38,703 nt of DNA from Parapedobacter lycopersici_A (GTDB lineage: Bacteria > Bacteroidota > Bacteroidia > Sphingobacteriales > Sphingobacteriaceae). The stretch spans positions 1 to 38,703 of the forward strand of contig NZ_JBEBRB010000023.1 in the NCBI RefSeq assembly GCF_040395035.1. The letters run 5' to 3'. A model generated the notes under the pieces. It did no database searches, was not told where the DNA came from, and worked only from the letters and a program-made list of their open reading frames with translations. This document shows, piece by piece, positions 32,950 through 38,703 of the stretch. A program made the position numbers and the translations under genes. Within the stretch, counting starts at the first letter, position 1, and every line of letters begins with the position of its first letter.

Positions 32950-35940
32950 ATGAAAAACAGCCTGTTTCTATGGTGCTGCATCTTTCCGGCATTGGCACTC
33001 GCCCAGGTTCGTGAAGACTTTTCTTCGAATCAGTATCCCAGCAACCTCCAATGGCGTGGACATACCTTCGCCTTTGGCATCAACGCCGACGCACAGCTCC
33101 AGAGCCAAACCATCAATACAACCTACATCAGTACCGAAAATAAACTCGCAACTGGTGTCCGATGGGAAATCGGCATCCGGATGGGATTTAACCCGTCGCC
33201 AGCCAACCAGCTGCGCATTTATCTTATAGCCGATCACGATACACTGACCGCCCCATTAAACGGCTATTTCATACAGATTGGGGAAAATGGTCCGACAGAC
33301 CGGTATCACTTATACCTTCAGGAAGGGGAAAATACCCGATTGCTGCTCAGCAGTCCGCCCATTGAACGTGCGGACCCGGCGAATATTAACGACCGGATTA
33401 AGGTAATCCGGGACACAGCGGGCGACTGGGAATTACAGCTCGGGGTCGACCAGGGCCCGTTGGTCACCGCAGGTACTGTAAGGGACACGGCCGCTATGCA
33501 CACGTCTTTTTTTGGCTTCCTTTGCCGGTTTACCGCTACCAATGCCGATCAATTTTACTTCGACGATCTTTCCGTCGATACCACGGCCATCGACGTAATT
33601 GCTCCGCAGGAGCCGGTCGAAAACAAGCTACGGCCCGACCAAACGGACAGCGCGATTTTTTACGATGATTTTTCCGCCGGGCTGCAATCCCATTGGCATG
33701 GCGGCACCGCTGCATTCCATGTCGTTGGCGAACGGCTGAAATTAGTGGAAGGGGCTGCCTCGCCGGGATTCCTTGCCGCATCCAGCGGTCGCCTGAACAA
33801 CACGGTCTGGGAAACGGGGATACAGGTCGATGGCCCGCTTTCCGCGGGTAATTATGTACGGCTGTACCTGGCCATGTCAGACACGTTACCGGATCACCAC
33901 GACGGTTATCATGTGCAGGTCGACGGCGCAAAGGGGAAGCATGTCTACCACATCTGGCAGCAGCACGGCGATTCACGATCCCGCATATTCCAAAGTGATT
34001 CCATTCCCAATCGCGGCGACCGCTTCCGTGCCCGAATCCGGATCATAAACAACCAATCAGGGCGTTGGCAGATCCTGGCCGATGAATACGATAGCGGGAT
34101 TTTTGCGCCTATCACGCCAAAAAGCGCCAAAGTTATCTCCGCGGACTTTACCTTCACCGACACGGCATATGCTGGTTATCTCGCGCATTTTTCGAAAACC
34201 CGCCGGGCAGACTATGCGCTGGATTACCTGCTGATTAAACCCGCCGGTCCCGTTTCCGACACAATACCCGACACCGCCGGCAGCGTTCCCCCCGCCAGGC
34301 CCCATGCGGTGATCATCAATGAACTAATGGCCAATCCCAAGGGAGCGGCAGGACTGCCGCCGTTGGAATATGTGGAATTGTACAATACGACGAATGAAAC
34401 AGTTGTACTCGACGGCTGGACGTTTGCAAGTAAAACCCGCTCCGGCGTGATTTCCAAAGGAAAAATCCCACCGAATGGTTACCTCATACTCTGCGCCGCG
34501 TCCGATACGGCTGTTTTTGATGCTTATAGCAACACCACAGGGCTCAGCCCATGGCCCTCGCTGGTTAATACGGGTACCACACTGACGTTGAAAGATACAT
34601 ACGGTACGATCGTTGACCAGGTAATCTACGATCCTTCCTGGTACCACGACAGCAAGAAAGAACGCGGTGGATGGAGCCTCGAACGCATTAGTCCGCTGGA
34701 GCTTTGTCTGGAAGGTGATAATTGGATGGCCAGTACGGATGAACGGGGCGGCACACCCGGTACCCGGAACGCTGTACACGATCCCGGGTTTACCGTTGAT
34801 TTCAAATTGCTGGATGTTGAGGTTCAAAATGGCAGGCAGCTGTTGCTCGCCTACACACAGGCCCTGGACACCACAGTTGCTGTGTCACCGGACCGATATT
34901 GGTTAAGCCACGGTATTGGTAGGCCCAAGCGCGTACAACTCATCGGTCCGCGCCACGTATTGCTTCATTATGACCGCACATTCCCTGCGGGTCGGGAATA
35001 TACGTTTACGGTTGCCGATGCCGTCAATTGTACCGGGTTATCAGCGGACTTCAGCTACGTGTTTTTCCTTCCGGATACCGCGGTGACCAATGATATCCTG
35101 ATCAACGAAATTCTCTTTAACCCAAAAAGTAAAGCAATGGAAGGGGTGGAAACGGACGGCGTGGATTTTGTCGAGGTTTACAATCATTCCTCCAAAACGG
35201 TGGACCTGCAGCAGTTCTATCTCGCACATGTAAACAAGGGCAAGGTCACCGGGCACCGGCAGATCAGTGAAAGCCAGTTGCTTTTTCATCCCATGGAATA
35301 TAAAGTGCTGACATCGCAACCGCATATCGTACAGGCGCATTACCCCGCTGCTGACCCACGCGCCTTTATCCAAATGGCCTCATTACCACGCTTCAACAAC
35401 GAATCCGGCACGGCGCTGCTGGTCAGTCACGGCCAGACAATAGACAGCCTAGTGTACCGTGCATCCATGCACGCCCCCTTTATTGACAACCCAAAGGGAA
35501 TTTCCCTGGAGCGAAAACAATTCGATGTTGCGACCAACGCCCCGGGGAATTTTCACTCGGCCGCTACTTCCGTAGGTGGCGCCACACCCGGCTATCGCAA
35601 CTCACAGGGAATACAGATGGAAGGAACACCCGGCGTTTACCTGACCTCCAAAACTTTCTCGCCTGACGGCGATGGGTTTGAAGATCTCCTGGAAATTAAT
35701 TACCATTTTCCTGAACCAGGTAATATGGCCAGTATCTCCATCTACGATGACAACGGGCAATTGGTGAGGCGCCTGCAGCGCAACCAAAGCCTGGCAACCC
35801 GAGGGATTGTTACCTGGGACGGCCGGTCGGATACCCACCGGCCACTGCCCATGGGGATATACATCGCCCTGATTGAGGTTTACAATAGCCTGGGAATGCG
35901 AAAAACCATCCGGCGAAGCTTTGTATTGGCAAAAAAGTAA
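32950..35940 (+). CDS. Large secreted lamin-tail domain protein
   Basis: The 996-residue protein starts with a signal peptide (LFLWCCIFPALALAQ, cut near residue 19). Two related beta-rich modules follow (about 20-205 and 225-425; compare REDFSSNQYPSNLQWRG with YDDFSAGLQSHWHGG), apparently a duplicated jelly-roll. Then come a lamin-tail domain (about 454-580, INELMANPKG), an Ig-like module (about 600-705), a second lamin-tail domain (about 713-885, INEILFNPKS) and a C-terminal FlgD-like domain (about 895-996, TFSPDGDGFEDLLEI ... WDGR). Such proteins are surface or secreted and often linked to extracellular DNA or polymer handling, but no catalytic motif is visible. The C-terminal domain also resembles the gliding-motility C-terminal domain used as a type IX signal. 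Function unknown. Confidence 0.9.
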   Translation: MKNSLFLWCCIFPALALAQVREDFSSNQYPSNLQWRGHTFAFGINADAQLQSQTINTTYISTENKLATGVRWEIGIRMGFNPSPANQLRIYLIADHDTLTAPLNGYFIQIGENGPTDRYHLYLQEGENTRLLLSSPPIERADPANINDRIKVIRDTAGDWELQLGVDQGPLVTAGTVRDTAAMHTSFFGFLCRFTATNADQFYFDDLSVDTTAIDVIAPQEPVENKLRPDQTDSAIFYDDFSAGLQSHWHGGTAAFHVVGERLKLVEGAASPGFLAASSGRLNNTVWETGIQVDGPLSAGNYVRLYLAMSDTLPDHHDGYHVQVDGAKGKHVYHIWQQHGDSRSRIFQSDSIPNRGDRFRARIRIINNQSGRWQILADEYDSGIFAPITPKSAKVISADFTFTDTAYAGYLAHFSKTRRADYALDYLLIKPAGPVSDTIPDTAGSVPPARPHAVIINELMANPKGAAGLPPLEYVELYNTTNETVVLDGWTFASKTRSGVISKGKIPPNGYLILCAASDTAVFDAYSNTTGLSPWPSLVNTGTTLTLKDTYGTIVDQVIYDPSWYHDSKKERGGWSLERISPLELCLEGDNWMASTDERGGTPGTRNAVHDPGFTVDFKLLDVEVQNGRQLLLAYTQALDTTVAVSPDRYWLSHGIGRPKRVQLIGPRHVLLHYDRTFPAGREYTFTVADAVNCTGLSADFSYVFFLPDTAVTNDILINEILFNPKSKAMEGVETDGVDFVEVYNHSSKTVDLQQFYLAHVNKGKVTGHRQISESQLLFHPMEYKVLTSQPHIVQAHYPAADPRAFIQMASLPRFNNESGTALLVSHGQTIDSLVYRASMHAPFIDNPKGISLERKQFDVATNAPGNFHSAATSVGGATPGYRNSQGIQMEGTPGVYLTSKTFSPDGDGFEDLLEINYHFPEPGNMASISIYDDNGQLVRRLQRNQSLATRGIVTWDGRSDTHRPLPMGIYIALIEVYNSLGMRKTIRRSFVLAKK

Positions 35941-35962
35941 TAAAATAATACCGCCATTTTAC

Positions 35963-35970
35963 TAAGTTTG
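35963..35970 (+). promoter_or_regulatory. -7 box next to the threonine dehydrogenase start
   Basis: TAAGTTTG ends six bases before the ATG at 35977. The start site would fall at or next to that ATG, again giving little or no leader. No TTG -33 is in place. Confidence 0.45.
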
Positions 35971-35976
35971 CATGCA

Positions 35977-36939
35977 ATGGCAGAACGCATCATCATCCTG
36001 GGTTCTAATGGCCAAATCGGTACCGAATTGGTTGCCGCATTACGTAAAAAATATGGGCAGGCACAGGTTGTGGCTTCCGATATAAGGAAACCGCAATCGG
36101 CAGACGATGACACGCCTTTTGAGCTGATCGATGTGTTAGACCGGAAAGCCCTGCACCTGCTGTTTACGCAGTACCGTCCTACGCAGGTCTACCTGCTTGC
36201 CGCGGTACTGTCTGCTAGCGGAGAACAGCACCCACGCCAGGCCTGGGATCTGAACATAAACGGCCTGCTGAATGTGCTCGATCTATCCATGGAATATGCA
36301 GTCAAAAAAGTCTTCTGGCCCAGTTCCATTGCGGTCTTCGGGCCACATTCACCAAAAACAGATACGCCCGAATATTGCACCATGGATCCGACCACGGTTT
36401 ATGGGATCAGCAAATTAGCGGGCGAACGGATCTGCGAGTATTATCATAACCGTTTTGGCGTCGATGTCCGCAGCATCCGGTATCCCGGCATCATCAGCTG
36501 GAAAGCCGCACCGGGCGGCGGTACGACGGATTATGCCGTTCATATTTTTCATGAGGCATTGGAACACCACACCTATGCGTGCTTTTTATCGGCAGACATT
36601 ACACTGCCGATGCTTTATATGGATGACGCCATCCGGGGTACACTGGCCCTGATGGATGCCCCGGCCGACCAGATCCGCATCCGATCGAGTTACAACATCA
36701 CCGGCACGAACTTTTCCCCGGCCATGCTGGCCGACGCGATCCGCAGGCACCTGCCGGACTTTACCATAACCTATGTAAAAAATGACCCACGGCAGGCCAT
36801 TGCAGACACTTGGCCCAGTAGCATCAACGACGCGGAGGCGCGCCGTGACTGGAATTGGAGCCCTCGGTATGGCCTTGCCGAAATCACAGCAGATATGATT
36901 GTAAACCTTAAAAAAACAACTAATGGGAAGAGCATTTGA
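35977..36939 (+). CDS. L-threonine 3-dehydrogenase, short-chain (epimerase-like) type
   Basis: The 320-residue enzyme of the extended short-chain dehydrogenase group has the NAD loop ILGSNGQIGTEL (about 6-17) and the catalytic YGISK (Tyr and Lys near 144 and 148). The segments IRYPGIISWKAAPGGGTTDY and LPMLYMDDAIRGTLALM are typical of short-chain L-threonine 3-dehydrogenase, which oxidises threonine to 2-amino-3-oxobutyrate, later split to glycine and acetyl-CoA. No kbl lyase gene is nearby. The start is the ATG at 35977; the longer frame begins with TTG inside the -7 box. Its last 17 bases overlap the yebC-like gene, so translation is probably coupled. Confidence 0.9.
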   Translation: MAERIIILGSNGQIGTELVAALRKKYGQAQVVASDIRKPQSADDDTPFELIDVLDRKALHLLFTQYRPTQVYLLAAVLSASGEQHPRQAWDLNINGLLNVLDLSMEYAVKKVFWPSSIAVFGPHSPKTDTPEYCTMDPTTVYGISKLAGERICEYYHNRFGVDVRSIRYPGIISWKAAPGGGTTDYAVHIFHEALEHHTYACFLSADITLPMLYMDDAIRGTLALMDAPADQIRIRSSYNITGTNFSPAMLADAIRRHLPDFTITYVKNDPRQAIADTWPSSINDAEARRDWNWSPRYGLAEITADMIVNLKKTTNGKSI

Positions 36940-37648
36940 ATTTAGAAAAGAACGGAAATTCAAACGTTGGGCAAAAATGGCCGTACAGTTTACCCGGTTA
37001 GGGAAGGAAATTGCCATTGCCGTCAAAGAAAGCGGACCCAACCCCGAAGCCAATTCCCGCCTGCGCACGGCTATCCAGAATGCCAAGGCAGTAAACATGC
37101 CCAAAGACCGCATTGAAGCAGCAATAAAACGGGCATCCGATAAAGATGCGAAAGGTTATGAAGAACACGTGTATGAAGGCTATGGTCCGCACGGCGTCCC
37201 GGTTCTTATCGAAACGGCTACCGATAATACCAACCGTACCGTAGCCAATATCCGCAGTTATTTCAGCAAATCAGGAGGTACGTTGGGAAAGACAGGATCG
37301 CTCGATTTCATTTTTCAGCGCAAATCCGTTTTCCGTTTCGCCGTTCCCGAGGCCCTCGATGTCGAAGAGCTGGAGCTGGAACTGATCGACGGCGGATTGG
37401 AGGAACTGTATGTGGAGTCCGATGAGGAAGGGAATGACGTCGTTGTCGTACAAACATCATTTGAAGATTTTGGTAACATGCAACGCCTGCTCGAGGAAAA
37501 AGGTATTGAAGTCAAAAGTGCCAAATTAGAGCGCATCGCGCTCACCAGTACCGAAGTTTCGGAAGAAGATGCAGCGGAAGTACTTAAATTGATTGACAAG
37601 ATCGAGGAGGATGACGACGTGCAGGCAGTATATCATAATATGGCGTAA
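36923..37648 (+). CDS. YebC/PmpR-family regulator
   Basis: The 241-residue protein carries the complete YebC fold: MGRAFEFRKERKFKRWAKMA at the start, RLRTAIQNAKAVNMPKDRIE, YEGYGPHGVPVLIE (about 84-97), SGGTLGKTGSLDFIF and DFGNMQRLLEEKGIE. Family members bind DNA and are named as transcription regulators; some related proteins (TACO1, and bacterial YebC work) are linked to translation, especially of proline stretches. Which applies here cannot be told. The gene overlaps the dehydrogenase by 17 bases, and its TAA overlaps the next ATG (TAATG), so three proteins are made from one tightly coupled unit. Confidence 0.94.
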   Translation: MGRAFEFRKERKFKRWAKMAVQFTRLGKEIAIAVKESGPNPEANSRLRTAIQNAKAVNMPKDRIEAAIKRASDKDAKGYEEHVYEGYGPHGVPVLIETATDNTNRTVANIRSYFSKSGGTLGKTGSLDFIFQRKSVFRFAVPEALDVEELELELIDGGLEELYVESDEEGNDVVVVQTSFEDFGNMQRLLEEKGIEVKSAKLERIALTSTEVSEEDAAEVLKLIDKIEEDDDVQAVYHNMA

Positions 37649-38532
37649 TGACGTTCGAGGAATTCTTTATAAAGAAAAAAATCGACCTGGCACAGCTTCG
37701 GCGTGCCCAGCCGGACCTCTATGGGGAATTCCGCGAGCATTACATTAAAATGGGGGAGAAGAGCTTTGACCACACCAAAAAATACTGGTTTAACCGGTTG
37801 CGGAAAGATTACCTGCTTCCGGAAATAGCGGCTCCCGCTGATGCGGAACCGGTGGTCGCTGCCGCTCCTGCAGTCAAAAGCGAAAAGGCCCTACCGCCGG
37901 GAACGGCTACTGCAAAGCCCGTTGGCTTCAAGCCCCGTTTCAAAGCAGGCGCCGTATCCCCTCCAAATACCGGTGCATCAACGGCGGAAGCTACGACAAC
38001 ACCACCTGCTGAAGACACCGCCAGAACAACAACAGATACCCCTGCAAAACCAACGGCGTTCAAGCCCCGGTTTAAAGCCGGTACTACACCAGTGGCCAAA
38101 CCCGAAGAGCCAAAACCGGAAGCTACGGCGGAAACACAAACACCTACTAACGAAACTTCCGAAGCAGCTGGAACTTCAGCCAAACCCTTAGGGTTCAAGC
38201 CCCGGTTTAAGGCCGGTACTACACCAGTAGCCAAGCCCGAGGAACCAAAACCGGAGGCTACGGCGGAAACACAAACACCTACTAACGAATCTTCCGAAAC
38301 ACCCATGGCGCCAACCAAGCCCCTGGGGTTCAAGCCCCGGTTTAAAGCGGGTGTTACGTCGGCTGCCAAACCAGAGGAATCAAAACCTGTGGCTGTACCA
38401 AAGCAGCAAGAAGAAGATCAGCAAGAAGAAACAACGAAAGAAAAACCAGCAGCGCCGGATGTCTCCAAACAATCCGCTGCCAAGCCACTTGGCTTCAGAC
38501 CGCGGTTTACCAAGCCGGGTAAGGACGGTTAG
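37648..38532 (+). CDS. Disordered protein with five FKPRF motifs
   Basis: The 294-residue protein has a compact N-terminal domain of about 62 residues (MTFEEFFIKKKIDLAQL, then FREHYIKMGEKSFDHTKKYWFNRLRKDYLL), predicted helical and basic, followed by a long low-complexity tail rich in Pro, Ala, Thr, Glu and Lys. The tail carries five short copies of [GA]F[KR]PRF[KT], at residues 94, 138, 183, 228 and 283, spaced 44, 45, 45 and 55 residues apart. I know no family for it. The repeated aromatic-basic motif suggests multivalent binding to nucleic acid or to a protein such as its cotranslated neighbour YebC; that is inference. It is coupled to yebC through the TAATG overlap. Confidence 0.85.
   Translation: MTFEEFFIKKKIDLAQLRRAQPDLYGEFREHYIKMGEKSFDHTKKYWFNRLRKDYLLPEIAAPADAEPVVAAAPAVKSEKALPPGTATAKPVGFKPRFKAGAVSPPNTGASTAEATTTPPAEDTARTTTDTPAKPTAFKPRFKAGTTPVAKPEEPKPEATAETQTPTNETSEAAGTSAKPLGFKPRFKAGTTPVAKPEEPKPEATAETQTPTNESSETPMAPTKPLGFKPRFKAGVTSAAKPEESKPVAVPKQQEEDQQEETTKEKPAAPDVSKQSAAKPLGFRPRFTKPGKDG
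38059..38328 (+). repeat. Two tandem 135-base units in the FKPRF protein gene
   Basis: Units 38059-38193 and 38194-38328 have the same length. Their first 105 bases differ at seven positions, six of them silent third-position changes and one giving Thr to Ser. A third, weaker unit begins at 38329. Confidence 0.88.
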
Positions 38533-38703
38533 CGCACAGATACAACCGCCTATATTGTTTGCCGTGACCGGGGAGCAATTGCCCCGCTGCGTCCGCATGC
38601 ACTTTGGTTTGAAGAGACAGGAAATGCATCCCCAAGCCTCGGCCACCGGTCCGGTTTATCCGTTGTGGTCCGTTCTCCGGGGGGATGATGCCGTTGGGTT
38701 CGG
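38509..38703 (-). CDS. C-terminal fragment of an unidentified minus-strand protein
   Basis: A reading frame enters from the right edge and ends at a TAA at 38509-38511, giving about 64 residues. It overlaps the last 24 bases of the convergent FKPRF gene. The frame contains GGRGLGMHFLSLQ and GQLLPGHGKQYRRLYL. The GLG segment followed by PGHGKQY and a final strand is similar in layout to the G2 box and end of a histidine-kinase ATPase domain, but the match is loose. It is the best open frame on this strip, but it could be chance. Confidence 0.35.

Noticed and set aside
37809..38369. 186-codon antisense ORF over the FKPRF repeats
   Set aside because: It is open only because the sense strand is repetitive and GC-rich in third positions. 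It has no start signal and repeats in step with the sense gene.
38380..38646. Minus-strand 88-codon ORF opposite the FKPRF gene
   Set aside because: It runs antisense through the repeat-rich coding region; its phenylalanine and leucine stretch is the complement of Lys/Glu codons. The frame in 38509-38703 is the better minus-strand candidate.

Overview
The window looks like chromosomal core sequence from a member of the Bacteroidota, most likely the Sphingobacteriaceae (a Pedobacter or Parapedobacter-like organism; this is inferred from protein style, not searched). The evidence is a porD-recN pair (type IX secretion), a lipoprotein TamL, ATP-cutting ClpC, a single-chain serine ammonia-lyase, many lipobox and signal-peptide proteins, and repeated -7 boxes of the Bacteroidota form TAnnTTTG, often with a TTG about 20 bases upstream. 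There is no prophage, transposase, CRISPR array, rRNA or tRNA that I can see, and base composition is even, at roughly half GC.

Region 1 (1-4,664, minus strand) reads ettA, a FixL-like PAS histidine kinase, a response regulator whose output is a whole CRP/FNR-type module, then (after 162 bases holding a -7 box and a 19-base inverted repeat) a small orphan D-lactate-dehydrogenase-like domain with a five-cysteine tail, overlapping the start of hemN, which runs off the left edge. The PAS domain keeps the histidine and arginine that bind and gate heme in rhizobial FixL, and the regulator has the FNR-type recognition helix. I read this as a candidate compact oxygen or redox circuit in which FixJ and FixK are fused into one protein, next to oxygen-independent heme synthesis. 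It is the most interesting part of the window.

Region 2 (4,943-14,652) holds clpC, a small unknown lipoprotein, fabI, recN and porD on the minus strand, a SprT-like metalloprotease, a methionine aminopeptidase, a four-helix histidine-bearing membrane protein, a CBS-pair protein preceded by a 27-base inverted repeat, and a two-helix membrane protein. Region 3 (14,792-17,628) is a gluconate permease and kinase operon. Region 4 (17,872-26,024) holds an unknown membrane protein, tamL head-to-head with an SpoU rRNA methyltransferase, hflX-lipB, an S41 protease lipoprotein and a WalJ-like metallo-hydrolase.

Region 5 (26,090-32,816) holds serine ammonia-lyase, two convergent glycosidases (GHL10 and GH3), a TetR regulator preceded by a possible 27-codon ORF with its own excellent promoter, and asd. 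Region 6 (32,950-38,703) holds a 996-residue secreted lamin-tail protein, then a tightly overlapping set of L-threonine dehydrogenase, a YebC-family regulator and a disordered protein carrying five FKPRF motifs, and finally the tail of an unidentified minus-strand gene cut by the right edge.
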